From Armillaria gallica (lineage: Eukaryota; Basidiomycota; Agaricomycetes; Agaricales; Physalacriaceae): 64,000 nucleotides of DNA. The stretch spans positions 4,092,001-4,156,000 of the forward strand of contig JBANDB010000005.1 in the NCBI GenBank assembly GCA_037576215.1. The letters run 5' to 3'. The notes under the pieces are model-generated. The model searched no databases. It was not told where the DNA came from and saw only the letters and a program-made list of their open reading frames with translations. Each line of letters begins with the position of its first letter. Position 1 is the stretch's first letter. Shown here piece after piece: positions 22,212 through 34,906 of the stretch. The translations under genes and the position numbers were made by a program.

Positions 22212-23648
22212 ATGCCACTCTCTACAACAGCGACGCCCATGGGATTACGGACAAAGATATCCTTCAGCGCTGCGTTCAGCAAAATTTTGAACTGGTCTTT
22301 TGGGGCGAAAAAAATCCTTGAGATTGGGACACTTGCATGGTGAGCATCGTACTCGCGTCACTGTTGACCTGTCATTATAACAGTTACTTGTAGATACTCG
22401 ACTATATCTCTGTCAAGAGCGCTTCCCAAGGATGGAACGCCATCTCTCTCGGACTCCGCGAACTCGATGCCAAGGTAAGATCGGGTGGTCATTATCTTGC
22501 GTTCAGACTTGAATGAGCCCAGGTCGCCTCGGAAAATATCGCACTTGCTGGTTTGACCTCTCCAGTTGAAATGATCATCGGTTCTGCACTCTCAAACCTC
22601 GCAAAGTTTTCAACTCTCCATCGACGTGGATAAGGCCCCCATGACTGAGTACTTTGAAGTTTGTGAAGGGAAACAGTTGTCAAACAAGGAGGGATTAGTA
22701 CTGTGAGTGCATCCGTTTCTTGTGAGAAATGTACTTGACACATGGTAGGTAGGTAGGTAGGTAGTATTACACGGCAGTGTCCACACAGTGAACGCCGGTT
22801 CCAGACATTACGTACACTGTGTTGGCGATCAGTACTACGAGTACAGACTACGAAATACATGACCACCATCACCTGCACGACGCCCAGGCCTAACATCCCA
22901 ACCCTGGGCCAAACCCACTCACGCAACCGTCGAGCAGAAGTACCCAGGACCAGTAAGCTAGGTAAAGAGAATAAAGGAAGAACACGATTCAGCAGACTTT
23001 GATATTTATGGACGATATAACGGGTACAAGTAAAACTCTTGGAGGACACGGTATGCGAATTTCCCCAGTAGCAGTACAATTTTTTCCTGACCTAAAAGCC
23101 ATCGTAGATACTCTGTTTGATCACACATTCCATACAGTCTAAGAGCTTCGAGCTGAGTAACCCATATTTTCTTGAGAAATTCCTGCCGCAACTGAGAGAT
23201 CGTTGTAGATGCGTCACATTGTAGCAGCGCATGTTCTGGTGTTTCGACGGCGCATTCACATAGCCTACAAAGACGACACTGTCGAGCCACCGCGGCCCTT
23301 CCGTGGTCGGCCCATCTAAGCCTTTCAACACCCAGTTTGTGGGTCGAGAACACGACGGAAGCGAGCGCGTCCCGATAAGACGATATTGGGCACGTCAAAT
23401 ACAATCGAAGTTTGAGGGCCACTTCTTTCGGGGGCTTCCCTTTCTTGTATGTGTCGAGGCGTCCATGGTATGCATAGATCTGAATCAATAATGCCGTTCT
23501 GAATTGCAATTTCACCAAGGAAAAATCTTCCAGATACACTCCGTTTATGACGGGATTAAGAGGCTGCTTGCTTCAATTAAAGGAGACAATAAAGTCGAGA
23601 ATCGAGACTACGAATATCGGTACCGCAGACGAGAAGGGTTACAACGAC
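22212..23648 (+). pseudogene. O-methyltransferase pseudogene, unit 3, split by LINE insertion
   Basis: This is a second copy of the family-3 O-methyltransferase. Recognisable parts are HGITDK, FSAAFSKILNWSFGAKK, LEIGTL, an exon ending LELRELDAK-like sequence (GLRELDAK), VASENIALAGLTSPVEMIIG and SALSNLAKFS, and near the end TADEKGYN. It has lost the FIDADK region by a small deletion after AKFSTL, and it is cut between 22,748 and 23,463 by a retrotransposon fragment. The final signature is also degraded (GYND instead of GYDG). Non-functional. Confidence 0.72.
22748..23463 (-). mobile_element. 5'-truncated non-LTR retrotransposon (LINE) fragment
   Basis: The 716-bp insert is flanked by 7-bp direct repeats catggta (22,741-22,747 and 23,464-23,470). 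Unit 1 has the uninterrupted site (acatagtatgcat, about 6,821). On the minus strand it encodes the C-terminal part of a LINE polyprotein: GVERLRWADHGR, then a CCHC zinc knuckle (C-x2-C-x8-H-x4-C within CRLCECAVETPEHALLQC), ending LYPLYRP near 23,006. The 3' end carries a (TACC)n tail, seen on the plus strand as ggtaggtaggtaggta at 22,748. Truncation at the 5' end, a tail and a target duplication are all expected of target-primed reverse transcription. Confidence 0.85.
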
Positions 23649-24049
23649 GACTTCGGACTCCGAATCGTACCTGCCGTGCTCGCAAATGCCCACTTCGGCA
23701 AAGTTCAAAGGCGAAAGGATCTTTTACAATTTTGGAACAGTGCGGCTAGCGATCTCCGAGTTGCGCATTGGCGCGTTCTACTGCCATCCTACGCAGCCAT
23801 GGTGCGTTTGTCAAGCATGTGGTCCATCGTTTCATAGCCAGGGCCGAGGTCGAGGATAATATCTCCGCAATACTGAACATTCTGCAGGCATGGCGGAGAA
23901 TTTACTCGGAAAGTACTTGGAATTCGTTTCTTGTCTCTGTAAGTCCTCCGAGTTGATTGACCTGAGAGTGTCCTAAATGATCGTCCGCCACCGTGCTTTC
24001 GGTTCATCGCTTTTTAATCTTATCCAGAACAACGATAACTGCTACAAGG
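23649..24049. other. conserved block downstream of the O-methyltransferase, unit 3
   Basis: Counterpart of 7,021-7,400. The plus-strand SDLRVAHWRVLLP frame and the minus-strand GDIILDLGPGYETMDHML frame are both conserved. The minus-strand motif resembles the SAM-binding motif I, but no longer methyltransferase match is evident. Confidence 0.3.
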
Positions 24050-24526
24050 CACAGCATATATGTAATGTCGCATATCTCCATCTTATATATAAGTGAGCCG
24101 CAGGGACTCAATGTTTATAGCTCGCTGTTCAGGACCTGTTCGACAAATACAGGAATGGGCGTTCCAGGGCGATTACTACTTCAGGATGACCGAAATTTTT
24201 GGTTTTGACTACAACCAAAAGCCCCCGGCGTTCCTAGTGCCGACGACTCTAGTTGTAGTCACGAAACACACTTGTTTCCGAACCGTTCTGATAACATTCG
24301 TCTTGGCGTAGCACACCGCTCGGTACTGAAGAAATGTTGGCATTGAGGTTAAGCATGTTCGGACCGTCGCTATAAAGCCTCAGGACCGCAAGTGCTAAAA
24401 GGGCTAGTATGAGACTGCATTATTCTCGCTCTATCTTTCATGCACTCCTTCTCTCATCTGCACCTAATGAAGCAGCATTGAACATTGGCGGTTACCAGCG
24501 GAATTTATATCTCGGCTGTTTCGAGG
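24050..24526 (+). promoter_or_regulatory. promoter region of DUF6533, unit 4
   Basis: Nearly the same as the unit-2 promoter. A TATA box (tataaa) is at 24,371-24,376, about 151 nt before the start codon, followed by a CT-rich stretch at about 24,423-24,460. Conservation of this whole region across three units suggests shared regulation of the DUF6533 copies. Confidence 0.55.
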
Positions 24527-25559
24527 ATGTCATTAACGGTGAGTAGTGCTTGGTCCTATTTCCCTCATCTGGTGTATTCAGTCAAGTTCTTAAACTTCCA
24601 TACAGACACCCGGCTCGAATTCTTCCTCATATTACTCTTTCATTGCGAGCGTGACTGTGCTCGTCTATGACCTGCTCCTTCTTCTCCCCACAGAAATTGA
24701 TTACGTGTGGCTTCCTAGACCCTTACATTCACACCTACCGCTGTTCATATTGAATCGCTACTTGCCCTTGATCAATGCGGCGGTCATCACCAACCTCCTG
24801 CACAATTCCAGTGCCGCCAAGTGCCGCCTGCTTTACACCATTTCAGGCCCGCTCGGAATCGCTGGGATTTTCGCATCACAAACGATCCTCATGATCCGCA
24901 CATATGCAATATGGAATAGACACAAAAGGGTGCTTTGGTGTTTTATCGGGACTGCGGCCTTCTGTTTCACAGCAACCGTAGTCAGTCTTGTTATGATACT
25001 CAAGACGAACAAAGGTGGGTTGCTTGCCATCCGTGATAGTCGAGAACTCACTACTGTCTAATTCGCAGTCGTCGAACTGTATGATCACCGGCATACTGAC
25101 TGCCTGAGTCAATCTTCGAATATGCCAATCTTGCTCTACATTCCCGTGCTCGTTTCAGAGACAATCATTGCTTCACTCACGTTCTTTAAAGGCGTACAGC
25201 ACCTCCGCAATTCAAACCATCCGTTTATCAAAGAGCTTTATGTCTCTGGGATGCTCTTCTATGCATGTCTCCTCCCTCTCACTCTCGCAAACATCATTCT
25301 CCCCATGTGGGCCCACAACGTCTCACCCTTCCTCGGTTTTTATCAAAACATCTTTCATTCCATCCTGAGCAACCGCATCATGCTAATCATTCTCACACTT
25401 CGACACTATCCTATAGAAGAGCTGCACTCGGGTGACATTGAACTGACTGATATCACTTCTGACGGTCCTGAATCTAGAAACGACGTGGAAAATGCACCAG
25501 GAATAACGCCCAGATCCGATGGAAGAATACAGCCAACGGTGGAAATAAATTGCGCTTGA
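24527..25559 (+). CDS. DUF6533 membrane protein, unit 4, intact (3 exons)
   Basis: Exons are 24527-24538, 24606-25014 and 25069-25559, giving 303 residues. Exon 1 encodes MSLT only. The DUF6533 signature follows: VYDLLLLLPTEIDYVW (residues 24-39) and NRYLPLI (54-60). Further hydrophobic segments are at about 79-98, 112-134, 162-182 and 203-226 (YVSGMLFYACLLPLTLANII), before a soluble acidic tail from about 255 on. Six or seven helices are likely. The short exon 1 was chosen because its phase and gtgagt donor are kept in units 2, 3 and 4. The 54-nt second intron must be removed, since reading through meets a stop. This is the only complete open DUF6533 copy in the window. Confidence 0.87.
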
Positions 25560-26527
25560 GCGGTACTAGCCGATGCATTGTACCGCCTCTGACAAATTGG
25601 ATTCCATGCTACATACATGTAGGACCAGGCAGGAACATATTCACGCAATTCAGTGCAGAAGATCGCCGTTGACAGATACGGAGATGACCGCCGGGTTTCA
25701 GAAATTGAGCGATCAGCCTCGGAAAAATACACCGCCTCTGATGTAGTGATGCCTCCGATTTTTTTTTGCTCTCGCTAAACGCATTCTGTTGATAAAATAA
25801 GACCATTGGCAATTGATTTTAGTAGCGTGAGATACACTATGTCATCTGGGGCCGATTTGGCCACGACAGCTTCGCGGGGCCGTAACCGCCCTACACGCAC
25901 TACGCTGCCGGCACGGTGCCAAAATACTGAAATACTTTTTTTAAAAACTCAATCCACTGCCAAATCTGGGAAAATCAGTGTCCAAGTGTTCAAGGAATTT
26001 CCCTCCGGGAATTTGGCCACTGTACAGTGGGTGACTATGCACCTTGCACCATAGAACAGACTGCCTCACTCAAATTCCCTTGGGTGAGTCTCTCCAGTAG
26101 ACTGTGATCGCTGCTGTCTAAAATTGCATCCATGGCTTATATCAAGAAGTAGGACGAGGAGAAATGCTGCCCAACAGATGCTTACTTGATATTGTCAGGA
26201 CTCATTGTAAATTAAAGGATCAAAAGAGAACAACAACTTTGGTTGTTCATATCTTGTATTTGCGAATGCAAATGACATAGAGACTAGTAGTGGAAGTGCA
26301 TGCAGCTTCATTCAGGCTTGAATACACCATGTATCCCCTGACATGTCTGGGAACAATGTCACCCTTTTGTGGAAGTGTACAAGGTCTTACACATCAATGA
26401 TGACCCTCACCAACTCTGAGAGGCAAGAGAGCTGATTTAATTCTGTGATTTATTAAGCATTGAATTCACTTTTCAATAGCAAAATATGGCTCATCTCAAT
26501 AGATGTTCTGGGGCATCCAATGATGTA
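25560..26527. other. intergenic region between the paired genes, unit 4
   Basis: No supported gene. From about 26,060 the sequence loses CpG compared with the equivalent parts of units 1-3. The minus-strand frame MDAILDSSDHSLLERLTQ (about 26,131-26,078) is open here, whereas it is broken in unit 2. A CpG-rich unique stretch at about 25,835-25,920 has a plus-strand frame starting MSSGADLATTASRG, unrecognised. Confidence 0.35.
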
Positions 26528-26763
26528 CTGTACCATTTTGATTGATTCATCAAGGCATGTGACCTGTGACTGCATTGATGAAATTTTGGTTTCATCAATT
26601 GCCTTATATAGGTAGGTTTGGTGCCACAGGCAGTGAAAATTTGACTATAAACTACCTTTATAGGCAAGATGTAGATGCCCTGTGACCTGTGACCCACACT
26701 GAAATTCATCGCTGTCAAGGGGTCCTCAGATGCGTGACTGATGAATCGATCGAAATGGTACAG
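26528..26763. mobile_element. 236-bp MITE with 25-bp TIRs and TA target duplication
   Basis: Unit 2 reads gatgtacgtagtaatg at the homologous site (about 9,517). Here the element lies between two TA dinucleotides (26,526-26,527 and 26,764-26,765). The left end is ctgtaccattttgattgatt and the right end is its inverted repeat, differing only at two TG/CG positions. The size, TA duplication and lack of coding capacity fit a Tc1/mariner-type MITE. Confidence 0.82.
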
Positions 26764-28050
26764 TATGTAGTAATGAATTGATCAAAGTTGACATGGACAA
26801 CAGAACTGGCATCTACACTGACTTCTTCTAGGCACACACTGCTCAGTTATGGCAGCACCATCCCTATGCAATATGACCGTTGGCCACATTTGGGCGCAAC
26901 ACTTTAGAGTTACTTAAGTACATAGAGTGAAATTTCATGGTAACTCTGTACTCCTCGATGCCCTCATTCAATACTACTCTGGCCGAAGAGGCTGGTGTAG
27001 CACCCTCAGATTTATACAAATTGTCGGTAACACTCTCGTTCTCAGACTGATCTCTGTATTGATTTTAATACTTCAGAACAGGTCCCCTGGTACAGCTCTA
27101 ATCTTATATACTAGAAAGTGGCGGTCACTCAGTTTCCATGCAGTTGATTGGTTGCTTCCTCAGTCTCATATTATATGGCATCCTGTGTGATCAAGTCTGT
27201 GAGTGGTCCTATCCTTGTCTGCATGTTCTTGACTGTCTATTACTCACCTCATTCAAAGACATATACTACATCTCCTTTTCAAAGGATAATCTGATGTCCA
27301 AGATGGTCGTATATCTTCTCTGGCTGACTGAGACTGTTCAGACTGTTAGCAACATGATTGACACTTTTGACATGTTCTGTACCAATTTTGTGAATGTTTC
27401 TGGACTTGATGATGTCCGTCTCATATGGTTTAACATTAATATTCTTGCTAGGTTTGGTGCATACTTATGCAGGTACATTATTCTTTGAGTTATTGAGATG
27501 GTGGTAGCTGGCTGCATCACCCAATTATTTTACACCTAGCGGATGTATAAATTCAGCAAGAAGGCCCAATGGTTATGTATTATCTTGTCGATGGTAAGGT
27601 TTTTAAAAAACATCTTATACTGCTCCCTAATAACACGATCTTCATCAAAGATCACTTTTACTCAATTTGGAGCTGTGATGTTTAATGGCATTGAAGTATG
27701 GAGCAGTGGCCACTACTCAAATCTTCCCAAAAATCTGAAGGTCAGGGTGGCAGCTATGGTGAGCAGATCTTTGTCGTGTCCCCTATTTGATCATTGACAA
27801 CTTGTAGATATGGTTGGGTGGAAGCATTTTGTGTGATACTGCCATTGCTTTGTGCATGACCTACTTTGTAAGCAAAGTAGGAGCATAACACTTACGTCTT
27901 GACTGATCGTTGCCGCCTGTAGTTAAGTCGATCTCAAACCAGTCTCAACTCTACTCGAATACTTCTTTCCAGACTAATATGACTGAGCATTGAAACTGGG
28001 ACAGTAACAGGTTGGTCATATACTAGGAAATTGGACCACATTAGTTCATT

Positions 28051-29544
28051 CTGAGTCCTGTGTATACAGGCTTGGTCTTATGCAGTTTTGGGGGAGGTCC
28101 TCAGTGGTGATGCATTTTGGTTAAGTCGGTCTTTGCTGGTGTTAGTCATCAAACCTTCTTTTCTCAGCTTGACTTGTGGCATTGTGTCGGCTTTTGCTGT
28201 TCCTTTGAGCATTGTTGCCATTCTGTCATTTTTGCTTGGTTCACTGCAAGTTTCTATCATATCTTGTACTCCTGTAGCCATAGTGACTTTATACACCGCT
28301 CAATATCCCACCTTTCACTCCAAAGTTCTAGGTCTGCACCCCTCTTTATTACCATCTCTCTGCCCCACCTTCTCCTTGACATTCAGCTTGTGATCATATG
28401 AATCATTTGTTCTCTCTCCTGGTGTTTGCTGTTGGCTCAAACTTCTTGAAAACTTCTGTTTGTTCAACCTTGGAAAACCCTTCACCTATCAGAGCTACTA
28501 ACTGCGGCTTCAACTTCAACTTCTTTTGGCTATTCTTGAAGGCTACTCAACAGTTGAACTCTGATGATTTCACTTGCACAAATATCTGTGGTTTGGTGAC
28601 CTCAAATCCACAATGGTTGTGTCAGCGCTTCTGTTTATGTTCTGACTGTTAAATTTTTGCATTCAACTCACCTTCTTTCCCTGTCTTCATCAATGCTGAA
28701 GTTGAAAAGAATCTAACCTTGGTGCCTTTAGTGTGGAACAGGTTTACCCTCGCGCAAGCGGTTGCGAGTATACTCTTTAGATCGACACTTTTCTCAAACA
28801 AAACCTGCTCCTGTGGGTAAGTCACCTTCCTCGTTTTGAGATAGCAGTTGCTGATGTCGTTGGTATGCAAACAGCATTATTGCACTTAATTTTAACCTCT
28901 TAATCAAATTTTGAACATTGTGAAGGCAAGTAAACTGATGAACACGACAATGGGGCTGGGAGCATGACTAGAAACAGTGACAGATGTGCCCCTGGAGTGG
29001 TAAATCACACTGTTCATGCTACAATCTTGAATTTGTAGCATTCCTCAGTAGCCTAATCTACAAACCATTCACAGAATTGAAGTGATCTTTGTTGGGAATG
29101 GCTTGTAGGTCCTATTGCTCACTGTTTTGTAGGTTTACGTCCAATAAGATGCAATTATTCTTCAAAACAAAGCCCTGTAGGGCAAGCATTGCATGTAGAT
29201 GTCAAATAGGTCGTCATTTAGGGTATTTGTGACCCTTTGTTGCTCACTTTTGTGACAGGTTTTGGTTCACTCTCATCCAAGTGATTCCCTTCTGACCCAA
29301 TTACTTCCACAGTTATGCCAACTCTTATCACTCTTGTACACAACCCCACTCTTGAACTTAGATGCATATGTCTAATGAATTACGCTAGTTACTGAAAGAT
29401 TATGTATTGGCAGGCTCATATCGGGAGTAGGGAGCTGTAATAAAGCCATAAAGCATGATCACGCAGTGGGAATCGGAAGACTACTGGACCATCAGACCAA
29501 AATTCTCAGTATGTTTACTGTAAGGGTGGCCCTAAGTGCTTTGT
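28051..29544. other. left part of the composite insertion, unassigned
   Basis: AT-rich, CpG-poor sequence. Plus-strand frames at 28,088-28,652 are hydrophobic and Ser/Cys-rich (for example SFLLGSLQVSIISCTPV) but have no recognised motif. I see no convincing gene. Confidence 0.3.
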
Positions 29545-31235
29545 TGATGAGCCTCCAGGCTCTGTATGCTCAGAATTCGCAGATTTTGCCTGCTAATTAA
29601 CGCTACTGTCCCTTCAATGGCCTTTCAGCAAATCAATGATTGCACGCACATTGATACCACTTTCATCCTATGGCAACCACTCCTTATGCACTTTGTTATC
29701 CATCCCATCTTGCCACGCATCATAACTGCCGTACTTCATCATGGCAAGGCACCTTTGATCGACAATCATCCCAATACAGAATTGATGCATCACTCAGAAG
29801 CACCTAGTTGACACGCTCATTGATCACTTAATGAAAATGACATGATTGACGCGAGTACCCTCCCAGCTACGGCAATTGCAGCTATGGCAACTACAGACCA
29901 TGTTTACTAAGGCTGTTACTTTGCCAAGGCCTCAAGAAAACGTTACCCCATGCATACTCCTTAGTACAATGACTATTGCTCAAGTAATCTGCAGCTAAAC
30001 AGCACCTAACAATCCATGCATCACTCAGCAAAACCATATGGTTCTCATCCATACGAGGCAACATCAACAAGTTGCTGTTACTTTAGAAGACCAAGGACCA
30101 TATGTTTCCTATGACTTTTTACAAAGCTAAGGTCTTACAGCCTTACTAAGTCTCACATATTTACTCTATTTATAAATTTGTACTTGTAGTATAAAAACTA
30201 GCTAGAAAACGTAGTTGAAGGGCAGTTCATCTCTAGTTGACCCCAGACTACGTCAATTATTGTCATGCACTAGTCTATTGCCAGTAAACCACATCTATTC
30301 ACTGTTCTATGGCAATATACAGTTTACCCCAGCATATTCTCGATTGCATGTCGACTCTTGAGCTCACCAGAGTTATCCCATGGTTATTAACTGTGAAGAG
30401 TCCTTCGCTATGTGCTCTTTGCTCTTAACACTATTGGTGCACACTCATACTGTGCCAATATGTGATCGCCGTGCTATACCTCGCTCCCGTTATCTTTTAT
30501 AGGCCGTCATTGTTTCACTTTCACACCATTGGAGTTTTTACAGTTTCCCTTTCGCCATTGTTATTGTCGCCCACTTGAGTAGTCTCAGAGCAGACTTAGG
30601 ATCAGTTTCAGCCAGTTTTCGTATAGTATCAGTCCCTCAAGTGGACTTGAAGGTTAGTTTGATATAGGATAGGATCGTTTCGGTACCAGACAAGTTTCAA
30701 CATCGACTCAGCACCCTTGCATTGTATAGGACCAGTATCATTGCCAGTTTTCGTAGTTCCATGTTTTCTCTCACCATTCCACCCACAGCACCTCGTTCCA
30801 CATTTATTTCGCCACTCGCAGTCCTCACGCCGTTTTCTCATCGCCTCGCTCACCCATAGACTATTGCCAACTGTTTAGTCTATTCTCCATCATTCACCCC
30901 ACTCAGATTACTGTCCAGCGACATTTTCTAGTCTCATCCCATGTTTTCGCATATGAATTCATGGTATTCATGTCATACCTGCTTCTGTTCCCTCTCACTT
31001 CGAGAGAACCCTACCGGCTTATAGCCTTAGCATCTAGTACTCAACTACCAAGCAGTACTACTTCGCAGACTTAAAGTCGCAGTGTATTCTTGTGTATAGA
31101 GGAATTGTTCTACTACACGGAGGTGCCCCAAACCACTCGCACACATGATCACCTTGATTGCCATGCTACTACGTTAATTACCCAATCTCATTCCAAGTTG
31201 GTGTTGCCATTGCCATGGAAGTCTTAGGCCCATCA
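29545..31235 (+). mobile_element. solo LTR, family A, copy 1
   Basis: This 1,691-bp unit starts TGATGAGCCTCCAGGCTCTG and ends CCCATCA (TG...CA termini). It aligns end to end with 34,907-36,593 and, in reverse, with 54,417-56,106. It is flanked by matching short duplications: ttgtt ends one base into the LTR on the left and follows it on the right, so the duplication is 4-5 bp. A promoter-like tataaaa occurs at about 30,190. It has its own matched duplications, so it is a solo LTR and not half of a pair with copy 2. Confidence 0.82.
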
Positions 31236-34200
31236 TTGTTGGTGTAATTTGTTTTCCTGCAGCTCATTAGTGTCCCTCAGCCATTGACCATTTTATGGAT
31301 CGACACATTCAATATCATTGATAAAAGCTTTGCCTGTGTTGCAGGCCACATCAATTACTTACTGTGCCAGCTTTCCCATGGAGGTTTTCAAACACGAGGA
31401 TGGCACCATCTGGGTGTGTTTACTTCCACCAGATTCGGACATACAACAGCGCAGGGTATTGTGAGAGTGGTAATGTAATAGTTCCAGTTTCTCGATGTGA
31501 TGGAGTCTCTAATTAAGTGGTAAGCACTCTGCTCTTCCTAGTGACTACACATATTCCAAATCAACAGGCCAAACCGACATGGCAAAGTGGCAGCCCTTCC
31601 AGCAAAGTTCTTGTTGCATAAAGATCTTCGTGTAACGTTAATGATCATTTGAAATATATATTGGGTATGCCTTGAGAGCTTCCCCCCCACAATCACACAG
31701 GACTCAGACCTGCCATGCCCCACGATGGCCCATCACTTCCACCCTATGCTGCCACCAGATGCCAAAAGGCCTGTCTTGAGACACTTTATTGTTTGGAAAA
31801 AAAGTTGTCTTGAGACAGGTGCTCTGAGGACTATAGTTCTCTCACAAATTTGTCATCACAGTGTATTGAGACACCCAGTCCACCTATTTGGCATGGTAGC
31901 TAGTAAAACCCAAACCGGAAACTTGTGCATTTCTCAAACACAGCCATGGCCCAAATGGCCAGCTCAATTTCAGTCTGGCATTTTGCTCAATTTCGTGCCC
32001 TCCCGCTCATTGGTGGCATGGGCAAAAAATTGCCTGAGCTGAAAATATATCTTAGAACCAAATTCAGACATAACCCTGACAATAAGGGCATGTTAAACAT
32101 TGGATTGATCTGTCGAGGCCAGGATTACCTTGTTTTGGCAGAATTCAAAAAATTATTCGTGCTTGAGAAAGATTGGACAGGGCATTAATTTCATTGCTAA
32201 TACAGACAGAGACATTAACCACTAGATTACTTGCTTGTTAGGAGTCTAAAATATATATGCTAAATGTACGCTTAAATGGAATATTTCTGAATTAAAAAAT
32301 AAATAAATGCCCCTGCAGTGAGCACTGCAGGTGTAGGCATCATCGTAGGGCACGGCGGACATGCTGGTTGAGGGAATAAGCATCTTGTATGTCAAAACGG
32401 ACTGTCACAGGTTGTTGTGGTGGGCAGGATATTAGTGGCATGGTGACAATGGGCAGCCAGGTGTCGATGCCAATTTGACAGCGATGGAGAGATCAAGGAG
32501 GGAAACACACCTCACTGCTGGATTCCCCGATGTTGAAAACAGGGGGTGGTGAGGTCCTGGTGGTGGTGGCTAGGCCGTAGGGGTCAGAATAGGGCAGAAG
32601 AGGTGGGGAGAGGGATGGGTTACTGATGCATGGCGACCAGGGCATCGAGGGCTCTGGCGCACAGCAGAGTCATGCTCCCCCACTCATATAGTGAGGGATG
32701 CACCACTCCGGTGATGTGCTTGGTAACGGCGAGTGGCAAATGGACTAGAGGCTGGCAATGAACACCAACAACACTAAACCAATCACTAACTCTACACTTA
32801 TCACCAATGTATTGAATTTGGGTGTTTCGAGTATGATAGAAGCACTCTGCAGACTTCAATAATCAAGGAAAGTTGTTTAAAGACATTTTATTTTGTTACT
32901 AGTGAGCTATACAAGTGTACTACTCACACTAGTGGGGTTGGTAAGACACAATTGGATGAATAGTGACTCGACTTGAGCTACTGCGCTTGCTCTGACTGGG
33001 ACTGCTTCGAACTAGTGGCTCTCTTGGCCCTATAATATCTTACAAGTGAATAAACACTTGACTAGTCGCTTTCTAGGCAGACTAGTGGCGCTCTTGGCCT
33101 AAGAATAATACTTTAGACTTCGAGAACTTGCTTGAACTAACTTCGAAACACTCTTGGCCTTTGCAGGACACAAAAGATTGCTCTAAGACACTTCTATTCA
33201 CTTAATGCTATGGGTAACTTAGCAACTAGTAGCTGCTTCGTCGAGGTTAAGCACAAAAGCCTTTAATTGGGGCACTAGATACTGACTAGTAGGTCACAAT
33301 TGTGGGGATGGCTTGCCTTAGCCATGCATGCACCTATTCTACTACTTATATACTGACAAACAAGGTACAATCAAGATATAAATAACTAACTAGAGGGGGG
33401 AATTTAAACTCATGCCACGAAATTTGGTGGAGCTATAATCAGGCCAACGGCATGATCGACTTCTGTTCCGATGGTGCCTCCAAAGTTCACATCACCCTCA
33501 ATACCACCACACCACACCACTGTATCATGACAATCACTGTATGGTAACTAATCTCAAGATGCAAGGCAGGAGATGGTACTCTCAGATACCCCGACAGCCC
33601 CCATCTGCATGCAGGGCGATGTGTTTACCGAAATCCAACTAAAATTGGCAGTCCCAACAACTAAGATGGAACAGTGGAGAGATGGAAGGAAATGGGACGT
33701 AGGAACGGGTGAAGTGGAGACTGGAGAGGTGTTGTGAAGCCACAGCTCAAAGAAGGGAGCAAACTAGACAGTAGAAGGGTATTAGGGTAAATAGTATTAT
33801 AGTTAGTAATACAGCAGTGAGGTAAAGACAGACAAGAAGATCATTGACAATGATGCCAGCCACTACAACCCAACTATCAACCTAGTGGACATATGCCAAG
33901 ACAATGGTGGTGATGTGATCCTAGTGGCATGATCGTGATTACCGGCGCTGTCACCCCAACTTGAACTTAACCAACACGAGCACAAGCATACCCCCAGCCA
34001 CGAAGCCAGGATACTTACCCACATTTTTGACAATGGCAAAGAGTCGCAAAATCCATTATCTACATTCTGACAATTGTATTGTATATCTGATAGATTTTCA
34101 ACTTATTTAATAACATGCACCACAGTGAACCACACTGGGACATGACACATGTGGGGTCAGTTGCCACTTGAGACAGGAGACATCAATAACGTGAGTCTTA

Positions 34201-34906
34201 CAGGCATATACATTGGTCTGAAGGGACATTATAGAACACAAAACAATGAGAGCTTTGTTGAGTTCCCTCATGAAATAATGCGAGCTTGTGAGCATTCTGT
34301 TGAGCGAGCCCCCCTGGTTAGGGGCCTGCCTGGTGAGGGCAGGGGGATCTGCAGGGGTCTCCCCTGCATATCGCGGCAATGGCCCACAGGATTTCATCTC
34401 ACATTAAAGATTTTGTATAACAATACTGTACTATTTGACAGTTAATTCACATAACGTGTAACAGGGCCTCATGAAGTGAAGCTCCCAGTATTTTGTAACA
34501 TGTAACAGGCGCTCCGCAGAGGTAGTATGCACTTAAAATGGTAAATTTCAGGTCTGGCTGGCACCAGGAACCCCAAATATAGTAAATTTACATCATTTCT
34601 CGGTGAATGAACCTCTAGTCATTTGGCCATATAGCATAACATGTAACACCCCATGAAGCTATGGTTGAAATAGTACAGTATTATCATGTTCTTGATCACA
34701 CACTAAATAGCTATGATTACATCATCCTCATTTTGGCAGCATGTGTTTGAACTCCCTAGAGGGGTATTATTGATAAGGATTTCTTGGCTAGTCACAAATA
34801 ATGGTGAATAATCACGCAATAGTCAGTCTAGAAATGGTCACTTGCTGACTAGTGAGCCTAGGAGCTCTGCTAGTGGTTGTATTCCATGCCCTGGGCCCAG
34901 CGACGC
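31236..34906. other. unassigned stretch between two solo LTRs
   Basis: No recognisable gene. Notable items are two copies of tgtcttgagaca at 31,772 and 31,806, a small hairpin cctgcagtg/cactgcagg at 32,312-32,331, and a segment at 32,895-33,300 unusually rich in actagtg/ctagt. Frames at 31,725-32,188 are open for about 105 and 87 codons but carry no known motif. The sequence is probably old repeat DNA. Confidence 0.3.
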
